The notes beneath the pieces were generated by a model. It ran no database searches and was not told where the DNA came from. It saw nothing but the letters and a program-made list of their open reading frames with translations. 64,000 nucleotides of DNA from Pseudomonadota bacterium (GTDB taxonomy: Bacteria; Pseudomonadota; Gammaproteobacteria; Acidiferrobacterales; UBA6901): positions 1-64,000 of the forward strand of contig JAKASJ010000012.1 of assembly GCA_021819085.1 (NCBI GenBank). Direction: 5' to 3'. This document shows, one piece after another, positions 18,341-27,533 of the stretch (the stretch's first letter is position 1; each line of letters starts with the position of its first letter). A program made the position numbers and the translations under genes.

Positions 18341-19336
18341 ATGAAACCGCACCAAACTTCTTTCCTGGTATTCGCTGCGCTTGTCTCGGTTGCCCTGAGT
18401 ACGTCGGTGAAAGCCGACAGCGGAAACTACGACGATCGCTTTTATATCACACCCCAGTACACCTATACCTGGCCGGACAGCAGTGAGGCCACCAAAAACG
18501 GAAGTGGCTGGCAACTCGATCTCGGCAAGCCCGTGAGTCGCCAGTGGAATCTGGAATTCGGTGCGATCGACTATAAGCTTGATTATAAAAACAGCTCGCT
18601 GGGCTCGTTTCACCAGACCGCCTACGGCCTGAATGGCCTGTGGTTCTTCAACGAGCGGCCGAAGCTGTTCTCACCCTTCGTTCTGGTCGGCGCAGGCGCC
18701 AACGATCAGCGTAACAGCATCGGCAGCAGCAAAACCGAGCCTTATGGAACCCTGGGGCTCGGTTTCCTCACCTCCCCGTGGGCGTGGGGTGGCGCGATCC
18801 GCGTCGGCGTCCAGGATCTGCACACATTCGGAAACGGAAACTATAACGACGTTATTGCGAGCATCGGGCTGCAGATCCCGCTCGGCGCTGCGCCCGCGCC
18901 GGAATCTGAACCCGAACCTGCGCCGGCGCCTGCACCCGAAGAACCCGCCGCAGCACCGGTGCCACCTCCGCCTCCGCCGGCCCCGGCAAGCCCCCGGATC
19001 ATCCAGCTTCCAGGCGTGCAATTCGTCACCAATTCCGCGCATCTGCTGCCGGTGTCCCGGAGCACCCTGAATCGGGCCGTACACATCCTCAAGGCCAATC
19101 CTGACATCGACGCCGAGGTAGCCGGGTATACGGACAGCACAGGCAAAGCCTCCTATAACCTCAGACTGTCGCAGCGCCGGGCAGAGGCGGTGAAACAATA
19201 CCTGGTACGTCACGGCATCGATGCCGCGCGTCTATCTGCCAAGGGATACGGCGAGGCCGACCCCATCGCATCCAACCGGACTGCGGCCGGGCGTGCGCAG
19301 AACCGTCGTGTGGAACTTCGCATCACCCGTCCGTAA
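18341..19336 (+). CDS. OmpA-family outer membrane protein
   Basis: The 331-aa protein has a signal peptide (about 1-26, ending SVKA), an eight-strand-like beta-barrel (about 30-185), a Pro/Ala/Glu-rich linker (about 188-230) and a C-terminal OmpA domain (about 235-331) with VAGYTDSTGKASYNLRLSQR and NRRVELRI, the peptidoglycan-binding signature. It likely anchors the outer membrane to the wall. The start at 18341 has a good Shine-Dalgarno. A GC-rich hairpin follows the stop. Confidence 0.92.
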   Translation: MKPHQTSFLVFAALVSVALSTSVKADSGNYDDRFYITPQYTYTWPDSSEATKNGSGWQLDLGKPVSRQWNLEFGAIDYKLDYKNSSLGSFHQTAYGLNGLWFFNERPKLFSPFVLVGAGANDQRNSIGSSKTEPYGTLGLGFLTSPWAWGGAIRVGVQDLHTFGNGNYNDVIASIGLQIPLGAAPAPESEPEPAPAPAPEEPAAAPVPPPPPPAPASPRIIQLPGVQFVTNSAHLLPVSRSTLNRAVHILKANPDIDAEVAGYTDSTGKASYNLRLSQRRAEAVKQYLVRHGIDAARLSAKGYGEADPIASNRTAAGRAQNRRVELRITRP

Positions 19337-19349
19337 GGACACGGCATGA

Positions 19350-19378
19350 CGGCCGGACCGGCGAAGCCTGTCCGGCCG
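19350..19378 (+). terminator. Stem-loop after ompA
   Basis: CGGCCGGAC and GTCCGGCCG form a perfect 9-bp stem with an 11-nt loop 13 bp after the OmpA stop. No U-tract follows, so it is a weak terminator or mRNA-stabilising hairpin. Confidence 0.5.
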
Positions 19379-19922
19379 AACGAAATGTAGGGCAGCGATG
19401 GCGCCAGGGTCCGGGCGGCCGACAACCGGTCGGGCGAGATCGGCTCTGCCGCGAATCAATTTCGACAGCCGCTCCGTTGCGGACCGGGGCTCCGTCGCTG
19501 CGCTACACACCCGTCACATCCAGTTGGGTGCGGACCACACGGCCTCCCGCCCCGGGACGCATTGGCGCCTGAAAAAGATTCCAGCTCTCGGGGTGCGTTC
19601 GCGAAAAGTGACCCCGGATGTGCCAGTGCGGATCCCAGATGGATCGAGAAGGGCATGCGCCATACGGTCAATTACCGGGCCGCGAAATTCCACGGGTTCT
19701 CGTGAACGGAGCGGCACCAGTTTCTGATGACACACATGCACCGGTGCCAGCCGGTATCCGTCGCACCAGAGGGTCCGGGGCGCAGTGCGGCTGGCGGACA
19801 GAATCCTCTCTGGCCGGCCGGCACCGGTAAACGCAGCGGCAGGTCCTGTTCCAGATCGCCACCTTGATATCGGCCGTGGCGGCCCGCATATCGTGAGCCC
19901 GAAACCATCTGGATTCTTGATC
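19379..19922. other. Intergenic region, no gene seen
   Basis: This GC-rich stretch between ompA and the thioredoxin gene holds frames in several directions, but none with a ribosome binding site or known product. Confidence 0.4.
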
Positions 19923-20786
19923 ATGACCAACTCACCCTATGTCGCGGATGTCACGCAGTCCGACTTCGATACGCTGGTCCTGAACCGCTCGCACACCACT
20001 CCGGTGCTGGTCGATTTCTGGGCGTCCTGGTGCGCGCCCTGCAAGATGCTCATGCCGGTTCTGGCACGCCTCGCCGATCAGTACCAGGGAAGGTTCTATC
20101 TCGCCAAGGTCAATACCGACGTCGAGCGGGAACTTGCCACACGATACGGCATACGCAGTCTTCCAACGGTCAAGCTGTTCAAGGACGGGGCGGTGGTCGA
20201 CGAATTCATGGGCGTGCAGCCGGAACCGGTCATCCGCGAAATCATCGACCGCCACGCGCCGCGTCCGTCGGACACCCTCCTGCACGAGGCCAGGCAGGCG
20301 CTCGAAAGCAATCAGACGCGCCAGGCGGCTGATATTCTGAAGCGCGCGCTCGACATGGATCCCGAAAACGACCACGTCAAGATGGAGCTGGCCGGCCTGC
20401 TGCTGGCCGAGGGCCGCGTGGAAGACGGCGAACGCATGCTCGACAGCCTGTCGCGCGCCGCGAAGTCAGCGCCGGAGGCGGCCGCAATGCTCGCGCGACT
20501 GGAAATCGCGCACATCGCCGCCGGCAGCCCCGCGCCAGACGAACTTGCGCGGATCATTGCCGCGAAACCCGAGGCCAGCGAGGCACGCTACCAGCTGAGC
20601 GCGCACAAGGTGCTGCAGGGCGATTACGAATCGGCCCTCGCGCTGCTGCTGGAAATCGTCCGGCATGATCGTCGGTTCCGCGATGACGCCGCGCGCAAGA
20701 CGATGCTGACGATCTTCACATTGCTTGGTGGCAAAGGGGATCTGGTCAAGCGCTACCGAAACCAGCTGTCGATGGCGCTGAATTAG
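19923..20786 (+). CDS. cnoX: CnoX-like thioredoxin/TPR chaperone
   Basis: The 287-aa product has an N-terminal thioredoxin fold with active site WCAPC (C37, C40) and the cis-Pro region SLPTVKLFKDG, then TPR-type helices from about 115 to the end. Length and build match CnoX/YbbN (E. coli 284 aa), a holdase that transfers substrates to GroEL. E. coli CnoX lacks the full CXXC; here both cysteines are present, as in many other bacteria, so redox activity is expected. The ATG at 19923 is chosen because homology begins there. Confidence 0.88.
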   Translation: MTNSPYVADVTQSDFDTLVLNRSHTTPVLVDFWASWCAPCKMLMPVLARLADQYQGRFYLAKVNTDVERELATRYGIRSLPTVKLFKDGAVVDEFMGVQPEPVIREIIDRHAPRPSDTLLHEARQALESNQTRQAADILKRALDMDPENDHVKMELAGLLLAEGRVEDGERMLDSLSRAAKSAPEAAAMLARLEIAHIAAGSPAPDELARIIAAKPEASEARYQLSAHKVLQGDYESALALLLEIVRHDRRFRDDAARKTMLTIFTLLGGKGDLVKRYRNQLSMALN

Positions 20787-21068
20787 CCACGGCCGCCTCT
20801 GCCACCGCTATCGGCCGGAAACCGCTCCCGAATCAACCGCATTGCCGCCTCCCGGCAGCCCCGGGTCTTTATCCACACCGCCACCCCTCGCCCAACGGGA
20901 CGGTTTTGAACCGTTGAAGTCGGTGTGCTAGCGTAAGCTTCGCGGCCCGCCGGGCGGAACGCAGGGACCGTCCGCACGGGTTCTGCATCCTGCACGGTGA
21001 CCCGTCGCCTTGTTCCCCGCAGGCATCGCGCCGGTTGCCCCGCCATATCCGGTTAACAAGGAGCTCCG

Positions 21069-21461
21069 ATGATGACCAGAACTCCCCGTTTCCTTGCGCT
21101 GGCGGCGGTCGCAGTGCTGGCCGCGGGCGCGCCTGCTGTCAGTCTGGCGGCTGCGCCGCGGGTGATCGACGTGAAAATCGGGAGCTACTACATCAAACCC
21201 GACAAGATCTCGGTCACGGTCAACCGTCCCGTAACCCTGGTGATCAAAAACCAGGCCTGGCTGATTCCCCACGATCTGGTGGTGAAGGCACCGTCCGCAG
21301 GCGTGAATTTCAAGGTCAACCTACACGGCGGCCAGAATGGAAGCGTGACGTTCACGCCTACCCGGACCGGAAGCTACAAGATGTACTGCGACAAGAAGCC
21401 TTGGTTCGGCAAGAGCCACGAAGCCCGTGGCATGCACGGGGTGCTGAAGGTCGTTCCGTAA
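21069..21461 (+). CDS. Periplasmic cupredoxin-domain protein
   Basis: The 130-aa protein has a signal peptide (about 1-28, cleaved after SLA or LAA) and a cupredoxin fold. Probable type-1 copper ligands are H68 (IPHDL), C107 (MYCDKK), H117 (KSHE) and M122 (RGM). It may be a small electron carrier or a copper-binding protein. AAGGAG lies 6 nt before the ATG. The DUF2784 gene follows after 48 bp and may be co-transcribed. Confidence 0.8.
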   Translation: MMTRTPRFLALAAVAVLAAGAPAVSLAAAPRVIDVKIGSYYIKPDKISVTVNRPVTLVIKNQAWLIPHDLVVKAPSAGVNFKVNLHGGQNGSVTFTPTRTGSYKMYCDKKPWFGKSHEARGMHGVLKVVP

Positions 21462-21509
21462 GCGGCACGACCCGACCCGCTCCCTCACCCGGCGGCAGGG
21501 ATTCCGGAA

Positions 21510-21860
21510 ATGTTTTATCAGACCCTTGCCGATATCGTGGTGGTCGTGCATCTCGGGTGGATTCTGTTTCTCATCTTCGGTGCGATTCCCGGCCGCCGCT
21601 GGCGGTGGGTGCGGTGGCTGCACCTCGGCGCGCTGGCCTTTTCCGTCGCACTGCAGAGCTGCTCGTGGATCTGCCCGTTAACCTACCTCGAAGTCTGGCT
21701 GCGCTCCCTGGCAGGCAATGTCGAAGCCTACCATAGCGGCTTCATCACCCATTATGCCGAACGGCTCGTCTATGCCCGGCTTCCCCGCCGTGCGGAACTC
21801 GGAGCCACGATCATCATCGTGGTCGCCAGCCTGTGGGCGTATTTCGCGCCACGGCGATGA
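21510..21860 (+). CDS. DUF2784 membrane protein
   Basis: The 116-aa protein has three to four membrane helices and matches the DUF2784 pattern: YQTLADIVVVVHLGWILFL at the N-terminus, a CSWICPLTYLEVWLR segment in the middle and a basic C-terminus. Function of the family is unknown. It probably forms an operon with the cupredoxin gene. Confidence 0.75.
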   Translation: MFYQTLADIVVVVHLGWILFLIFGAIPGRRWRWVRWLHLGALAFSVALQSCSWICPLTYLEVWLRSLAGNVEAYHSGFITHYAERLVYARLPRRAELGATIIIVVASLWAYFAPRR

Positions 21861-22013
21861 GCCGGAATCGGCGTCGATGCGCGACGGTCGCCGGACCGGC
21901 AATCGGCATAAAGTGCAACGTCGGGTTTAATTTCAGGGAATTCGATCCGGGCTACCGGCTGAGGCACTGATCCGGCGCTGCGACAGGCCGGAGACGGAGC
22001 GTGGAACCGACGC

Positions 22014-22328
22014 TCAGCGCCGGCTGCGCCGCTGCTCTGCGCCTTCGTTCTGGCGGTCATCCTCCCGGACCACGCTGTATTCTCCTTCGAGCGGCTCATC
22101 GCGAAGCCCGTGCGCACCGACCACAGCGGAGCGCAGCTTGCGGCGCAACCACCAGGTCCGCGCACCGAAGCCGAGTGTCGCCAGCAGGAACAGGGCGATG
22201 ACCGCCGTGAAAAAGAATACCGAAAACAGGGCGACGCCTGCCACGATTGGAACCAGCGCCAGATAACGCAGCCACGACTGCGGTTGCCGCTGACCTAGTT
22301 TGCCGAAACTGCCGTCTTCCTGGTTCAT
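22014..22328 (-). CDS. Small membrane protein of unknown function
   Basis: The 104-aa product has two closely spaced hydrophobic helices (about 20-62; YLALVPIVAGVALFSVFFF, then a second) and a charged C-terminus ending in EQRRSRR. No family is recognised. The ATG at 22328 is used because upstream residues look non-coding. Confidence 0.6.
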   Translation of the reverse strand: MNQEDGSFGKLGQRQPQSWLRYLALVPIVAGVALFSVFFFTAVIALFLLATLGFGARTWWLRRKLRSAVVGAHGLRDEPLEGEYSVVREDDRQNEGAEQRRSRR

Positions 22329-22401
22329 GATCCTACGTCTGGCCGCTGCGAGCTGCGCACCCGAGTGGACGCCGCCGGCAGATAAATTGAAACAGCCCGC
22401 A

Positions 22402-22815
22402 TCACACGCGGGGACCGCGCCGCCCCGGCTTGGAGGCAGCGACATACCTTACCATTTCATGGCAGGGCAAATTTTCCAGAGCTCCGTAACGCAGCTTCGC
22501 TGCGCGTACCCATGAATGAATGCTGTCGGATCCGGCAGGATGCTCCTCACGCAGCAGTGCCTGCAGTGCGGCAAGGCCGCCGAAGACAATTTTCATTTCC
22601 TTGCCGAAAGGCAGCTCGCGCGCCGTATCCGTGACCTTGAGCGCGAAGCGCGACGCCTCGCGCAGCAACAGCAGCAGTGTCACGCAGTCATGCCGGGCGT
22701 CCGCAGACTGGCACGCCACCCCGGTCCGCTCGCCCACATAATGATGCACAGCCTTCTCGCACAGGAATTGGGTACTGAGAATCGCTTTTTCAAACGGACA
22801 GCGGTTGCTCTCCAT
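22402..22815 (-). CDS. Conserved hypothetical, cysteine-rich N-terminus
   Basis: The 137-aa product begins MESNRCPFEKAILSTQFLCE and has four cysteines at about 6, 19, 35 and 44, spaced as if to bind a metal or cluster. I recall similar short proteins in sulfur-oxidising gammaproteobacteria but know of no assigned function. The last ~20 residues are basic and may run past the conserved part. Confidence 0.6.
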   Translation of the reverse strand: MESNRCPFEKAILSTQFLCEKAVHHYVGERTGVACQSADARHDCVTLLLLLREASRFALKVTDTARELPFGKEMKIVFGGLAALQALLREEHPAGSDSIHSWVRAAKLRYGALENLPCHEMVRYVAASKPGRRGPRV

Positions 22816-22903
22816 CGTTGATGCCTTCCTGCATGGTATATGCGCCCGCTACCCGCGGTTTCCAAGTGTCCCGGCACATCTGCCTGGACGGCACGCCGGG
22901 CTG

Positions 22904-23575
22904 CTAGCCTGCGAGGCGCGCTGCCAGCCAGCGGCTGATATCCTTGATTTCACTCGGGCAGATGGAGTGTTCCATCGGATATTCGTGCCATTCGATGCTT
23001 GCGCCGCCTCCCACCAGCAGGTTATGCGCTGCCTGCGCCGTGGCGAAGGGGATGATGCCATCGTAGGTGCCATGCGCCATGAAGATCGGAGTCAGCCGGT
23101 TGGCCGGTTCAGCCTGACCCATCAGGCTGCCGGCAAGCGGTATGGGGGAGGACAGGGCCATGATCCCGCCGAGGCGTTTCGGAAAACGCAACCCCGTAAA
23201 AAGCGCTATCGCGCCTCCCTGGGAAAACCCGCCGAGCACCACGCGCTCCGCCGGGATGCCGCGCGCCACCTCCGCTTCGATCAGATTCCGCACGATCGCC
23301 TCCGATTCGCGGATATGGGTCAGCTTCTGGTTGAATCCGGTATCGGTCAATTCGATGTCATACCATGCGCGCATCACCTGTCCGGCGTTGATGGTCACCG
23401 GGCGGTATGGCGCATGCGGAAATACGAAACGTACGGCCAGGGCGCGTGGCAGTCCGAGCTCCGGGACGAGGGTGGCGAGGTCGCGCCCGTCCGCGCCGAG
23501 CCCGTGCAGCCAGATCACGCTCGCATCCGGCCGCGGCGCGGTCTGCAGTTCTATCGGGGATTCCTCTTGCTCCAC
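22904..23575 (-). CDS. Phospholipase/carboxylesterase family hydrolase
   Basis: The 223-aa alpha/beta hydrolase shows the oxyanion segment VIWLHGLGADG, nucleophile elbow GFSQGG (Ser near 118), the aspartate in HGTYDGIIP and the histidine in PMEHSI. This is the complete catalytic triad of the Abhydrolase_2 family, which hydrolyses short acyl esters. It lies 36 bp upstream of queD on the same strand. Confidence 0.9.
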   Translation of the reverse strand: MEQEESPIELQTAPRPDASVIWLHGLGADGRDLATLVPELGLPRALAVRFVFPHAPYRPVTINAGQVMRAWYDIELTDTGFNQKLTHIRESEAIVRNLIEAEVARGIPAERVVLGGFSQGGAIALFTGLRFPKRLGGIMALSSPIPLAGSLMGQAEPANRLTPIFMAHGTYDGIIPFATAQAAHNLLVGGGASIEWHEYPMEHSICPSEIKDISRWLAARLAG

Positions 23576-23611
23576 GTTCGCTCCACGCTCATTTCACAGC
23601 TGCACCGGACG

Positions 23612-23968
23612 TCATTCGCCCGTGTAGACACAGCCGGCAGTACAGGTTTCGCGCACAATCAGCTTCGACAGCTGCGGCAGCTGCGGCTGCAGCGTCCGCC
23701 AGATCCAGCGTGCCAGATGCTCGCTGGTCGGATTCTCCAGCCCCGGGATCTCGTTCAGGTAATGATGGTCCAGCTGCTCGTAGACCGGAGTGAATGCGCG
23801 GCTGATATCGGCAAAATCCATCACCCAGCCCTCGCGCTCGGCAAGTGATCCGGAAACGTGTATCTCCACGCGGAAGGAATGGCCGTGAAGGCGACGGCAC
23901 TTGTGGTTCTCAGGCAGGTTGGGTAACCGGTGCGCCGCCTCGATTGTGAAGACCTTGAAAATTTCCAC
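23612..23968 (-). CDS. queD: 6-carboxytetrahydropterin synthase QueD
   Basis: The 118-aa enzyme makes 6-carboxy-tetrahydropterin in queuosine synthesis. Zinc-binding histidines are visible in EAAHRLP and LHGHSF, with catalytic C24 ([10 protein letters not shown]), the LDHHYLNE motif and the ending [11 protein letters not shown]. The GTG at 23968 gives a start at the usual position ([16 protein letters not shown]) and has GGAG 7 nt upstream. The open frame extends far upstream but only non-coding sequence lies there. Confidence 0.92.
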   Translation of the reverse strand: MEIFKVFTIEAAHRLPNLPENHKCRRLHGHSFRVEIHVSGSLAEREGWVMDFADISRAFTPVYEQLDHHYLNEIPGLENPTSEHLARWIWRTLQPQLPQLSKLIVRETCTAGCVYTGE

Positions 23969-24187
23969 CGACTGCTCCGAAATTATGCCGCTCGCCGGGC
24001 GGCACACGCCAACAGCCGTGCCACCGACCCTACAAGGATTGCACAGAAAATGCCGGGGATCAAAATCCGGACGGGCGAACCCCTTTGCGTCGAGACGTTC
24101 GGCTACCTGCGGGCAGCGCATCCACGCTAGAATCATTAGTTCAGCGGCCCGTCTTCCGTGGGCTCGCCACCGCACCGGACGAGGGAA

Positions 24188-25003
24188 ATGAGCGAGACTT
24201 CCGTACCCCTGATCATCGAGCCTGCAGACCTTGAGAAGCGGCTTGCCTCGGACACGATCTTCGTGATTGATCTGTGCAAACCCGAAATCTATGTCCGCGC
24301 CCATATTCCGGGCGCCGTACACCTGGACTATGCGCAGATTGTCGCTACCCGTCCGCCAGTCATGGGGCTCATACCGGAAGCGGCACAGCTGTCGGCGCTG
24401 TTCTCCGGCATCGGACTGAATTCCGGCCATCATGTGGTGGCCTACGACGATGAAGGCGGAGGCCGCGCCGCGCGACTGCTGTGGACGCTGGAGGTCATCG
24501 GGCACCAGCGATACTCGCTGCTTAACGGGGGAATTCAGGCCTGGAGCGCCGAGCACCGGCCGCTGACGCAGGAAATCCGGCCGCGCGCAAAGTCCGACTA
24601 CCCCGTGCGCGGCGCCGCAACCGCCTTCGTCACCAAGGACTATATTAAGGACCACCTGGGGACAGCCGGTATCGTGCTGCTCGACGCCCGGACGCCCGAG
24701 GAGTATCGGGGAGAAAAGCGCCTGGCCGCGCGCGCCGGACATATACCCGGAGCCATCAATTTCGACTGGGTGAACGCCATCGACCAGAAAAACAGCCTTC
24801 GCCTGAAGCCAGCGGCGGAGCTGCGTCGCATGCTGGGCGCGCTTGGCGTCACCGAAGACAAGGAGGTTATCGCCTACTGCCAGACCCACCATCGCTCGGC
24901 GCACACCTTTATCGTGCTCAAAAGCCTCGGCTTCACCCGGATCGCCGGTTATCCGGGATCCTGGTCCGAATGGGGGAACAGCCCGGATACGCCCGTCGAG
25001 TAG
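24188..25003 (+). CDS. Two-domain rhodanese-type sulfurtransferase
   Basis: The 271-aa protein has two rhodanese domains. The first (about 10-130) has YDDEGGG where the catalytic cysteine would be, so it is inactive. The second (about 150-271) carries C231 in the loop CQTHHR. The CQTHHR loop differs from the CRxGxR of classical thiosulfate sulfurtransferases, so the donor is uncertain. It is divergent from queD. In a sulfur oxidiser it may handle thiosulfate or persulfide sulfur. Confidence 0.88.
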   Translation: MSETSVPLIIEPADLEKRLASDTIFVIDLCKPEIYVRAHIPGAVHLDYAQIVATRPPVMGLIPEAAQLSALFSGIGLNSGHHVVAYDDEGGGRAARLLWTLEVIGHQRYSLLNGGIQAWSAEHRPLTQEIRPRAKSDYPVRGAATAFVTKDYIKDHLGTAGIVLLDARTPEEYRGEKRLAARAGHIPGAINFDWVNAIDQKNSLRLKPAAELRRMLGALGVTEDKEVIAYCQTHHRSAHTFIVLKSLGFTRIAGYPGSWSEWGNSPDTPVE

Positions 25004-25148
25004 GCCGGATCCGCGAAAAAAAAGGGGCGCAATCCATCCCTGGATTGGCTGGCATGCCCAGACACGGCTGCGGCATGCCACGCGGACGCTGAATCCTCGC
25101 GTCCGTGCACCCCACCTGGTTTACGCGCCCGGCACGGCCGGCACGCTG

Positions 25149-25358
25149 CTAGAGACCTTCCGGAAACTCGCTGGTGTACTGCTGACCCGCCCATCCGGCG
25201 TCCTTCGACGGAACGGTCTGCTCGCGCATCACGTAGATGTCGCCGACATAGACCATGGCTGCCACCTCACGCATTTCCGGGTGCGTGCTTTCGGCCTGAC
25301 GGATCAATCCGTTTACCCGCTCGGCCAGCGAAGAACTCGGTTTCAGAATGCGGTTCAT
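25149..25358 (-). CDS. Small hypothetical protein
   Basis: The 69-aa product starts MNRILKPSSSLAERVNGLIR and has a strong ribosome binding site (GGAGG 6 nt before the ATG). No family is recognised. It ends QQYTSEFPEGL and has no membrane segment or cysteine. Confidence 0.55.
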   Translation of the reverse strand: MNRILKPSSSLAERVNGLIRQAESTHPEMREVAAMVYVGDIYVMREQTVPSKDAGWAGQQYTSEFPEGL

Positions 25359-25593
25359 CGGAACCTCCCCGGAGGCCCATGGTCCCCATTCAGGCCTTTG
25401 ATAAATTAATCAGCAAGGACCATGCCAGAGGCTTGGGAACTGACGTGCTCCGGACCTTCGGCGGGCAACGGGTTAACGTCGGGCGCGCCCGATACCCGGC
25501 TGTTCGTGCGTTCGCCGGCACCGGCGCCGTCGGAAGGATCCGGCAGGCTCCCCGGATCGGTCCGGCCGGGATTGCAACGCTCCGGGATGGTTT

Positions 25594-25607
25594 TTGATCC
25601 AGATCAT
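25594..25607 (+). promoter_or_regulatory. FNR/ANR-type box
   Basis: TTGATCCAGATCAT matches the FNR consensus TTGAT-N4-ATCAA in nine of ten positions. A weak -10-like CACTAG lies at about 25632-25637, which would put the start site near 25643 and the box centre at about -41.5, the class II activator position. Confidence 0.6.
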
Positions 25608-25680
25608 GCCGGCGCTCTGCGCGACACGGCACACTAGAAAAACAATTCGTACTCTCTGACGTCTCAGAAAGGCGGGCGAT

Positions 25681-26121
25681 ATGAACAGAACCTGGGTTTT
25701 GCTGGCGCACCGCTCGGGCGCGCGGCTGTACGAGCAGGATCGACCTGGTGGTGAGCTACGTCGTTTGGAGGAAATCCCGCATCCCGAGGGACGGCTGAAG
25801 AACGGGCAGATCACAAGCGATAAAGGCGGGCGTTTGTTCGACAGCTTTCACAGCCGCCATACGGTGGGCAAATCGCCCGACCCGAAGGAGCAGATCGCGA
25901 TCGCATTCGCGCAGCATCTTGCCGAAGTACTGGAGCAAGGACGCGTTACCAACCGCTTCGAGCATCTGGTGCTGGCTGCCGATCCGCATTTCCTTGGGCA
26001 TCTGCGCGCGGCACTCGACGCACACACTGCAAAGCTGGTCACCGGATCCCTGGACAAGGATCTGTATGAGGTTGCGGAGCGCGACCTGCCTGGTCATCTG
26101 GGGGGGCTGCTGAAGTTGTAG
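25681..26121 (+). CDS. Host-attachment / baeRF-family protein
   Basis: The 146-aa protein opens NRTWVLLAHRSGARLYEQDR and contains VLAADPHFLGHLRAALD near 100, both typical of the Host_attach (PF10116) family related to archaeal release-factor domains. It may act on ribosomes or RNA under stress. Family members often sit under anaerobic control, in line with the FNR-type box upstream. Confidence 0.82.
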   Translation: MNRTWVLLAHRSGARLYEQDRPGGELRRLEEIPHPEGRLKNGQITSDKGGRLFDSFHSRHTVGKSPDPKEQIAIAFAQHLAEVLEQGRVTNRFEHLVLAADPHFLGHLRAALDAHTAKLVTGSLDKDLYEVAERDLPGHLGGLLKL

Positions 26122-26214
26122 TGCGCAGCCGCTGCGGCAACGCGGTCGGCGCTGCTGGCCGGCAAAAACACGCGCAGAAGTGGTCCCGTGTGCGCCTCGG
26201 CCCAGAGGTCGGCG

Positions 26215-27378
26215 CTACCCGGAATCAACACCCAGGTGACTGCCGATTCTTCTTACGCCCTCGCGCAGGTTCTCGATCGTATTGGCGTATGAAAAGCGCA
26301 CATGCTGCTGCGGCCGGAATTCGCCGAAGTCCAGGCCTGGCGTGATGGCGACTCCGGCCTGTTCCAGCAGATCGAAGGCGAAGCCCTTCGAGTCTCGCGT
26401 GAAGCGGCTACAGTCGGCGTAGAGGTAGAATGCTCCCTGCGGCGTCGCGTGGATCGCAAAGCCGAGGCGGCGCAGGGCCGGCAGCAGGTAATCGCGGCGC
26501 TGCCGGAAGATTTCGCGCCGCCGTACGAGCTCGCAGTCCACTTCAGTCCCGAACGCGGCGAGCGCCGCATGCTGCCCGGGTGTGCTGGCCGCAAGAAAAA
26601 GGTTCTGCGCCAGCCGCTCCAACTGCGGCACATAATCATGCGGCGCTACCAGCCAGCCGACGCGCCAGCCGGTCATGCCGTAGTACTTCGAGAAGCTGTT
26701 TATCACGAATACCTCGTCCGAGTGCGCCAGGGCGCTTACAGCCTCCCCGTCATAGGTCAGGCCGAGATAGATTTCGTCGATGATCGGTCTGCCTCCCAGG
26801 CGCAGCGTCGTGTCGACTATTTCCGCCATCGCGGCCGTCGGCACGACGGTACCCGTGGGATTCGAAGGGGAGGCCAGCAGCACTGCGCGTGTGCGCCCTG
26901 ACCAGTGGCGCCGCACGAGCTCTGCCGTGAGCTGGTAGCCCGTCGATTCGTCCACCGGCACCAGTCGCGCTTCACCGCCGAACAACCGCACGAGGTGGCG
27001 GTTGCACGGATAACCCGGATCCGCCATGAGCACTTCATCGCCGGCTTCGATCAGCACCCCGAAAACCAGCTGGAGCGCCCCCGATGCCCCGGGTGTCACC
27101 ACGATCCGTCCGGAATCGGGACGCGCCCCGTCCGGATAGCTCGCTGCGATGCGCACGCGCAGCTGCGGCAGACCAAGTGCCGGAGTGTAATGCGTGTGCC
27201 CTGCTTCGAGCGCGAGAATGCCGGCACGGACGATCCCGGGCGCGGTCGGGAAATCGGGCTCGCCGATCTCCATATGTATGATGGATCTGCCCTGGGCCTC
27301 GAGCTCGCGCGCACGCCCCATCACCTGCATCACGTGGAAAGGCGCGATCCCGGCCATGCGCGCGGCAAGCGGTTTCAC
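26215..27378 (-). CDS. PLP-dependent aminotransferase, class I/II
   Basis: The 387-aa fold-type I enzyme shows PPL-fold motifs: GEPDFPTAPGIV near 45, PSNPTGTVVP near 165, and the PLP lysine in NSFSKYYGMTGWRVGW near 230. The substrate is likely an amino acid or keto acid but cannot be set. The GTG at 27378 (VKPLAARMAGIAPFHVM) fits the family start and has GGAG about 12 nt upstream; the open frame upstream is non-coding. Confidence 0.88.
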   Translation of the reverse strand: MKPLAARMAGIAPFHVMQVMGRARELEAQGRSIIHMEIGEPDFPTAPGIVRAGILALEAGHTHYTPALGLPQLRVRIAASYPDGARPDSGRIVVTPGASGALQLVFGVLIEAGDEVLMADPGYPCNRHLVRLFGGEARLVPVDESTGYQLTAELVRRHWSGRTRAVLLASPSNPTGTVVPTAAMAEIVDTTLRLGGRPIIDEIYLGLTYDGEAVSALAHSDEVFVINSFSKYYGMTGWRVGWLVAPHDYVPQLERLAQNLFLAASTPGQHAALAAFGTEVDCELVRRREIFRQRRDYLLPALRRLGFAIHATPQGAFYLYADCSRFTRDSKGFAFDLLEQAGVAITPGLDFGEFRPQQHVRFSYANTIENLREGVRRIGSHLGVDSG

Positions 27379-27533
27379 GAGCTCACAGACTCCATGCGAC
27401 GGCCGGTGGCGGCTGCGATCTGCCGCAGCTGCCCGGGTTCCGCGGCCGCAACCGCGGCTCGGTGGAGACGTCACGACGGCAGACCCGTTCCGGTTCCGCC
27501 GGGGGAGCCGGGACGGGATGCCAGGTACCGGCG

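Noticed and set aside
23969-25081. Long upstream extension of the queD frame
   Set aside because: The extra 370 codons are antisense to the rhodanese gene; homology to QueD begins at the GTG at 23968.
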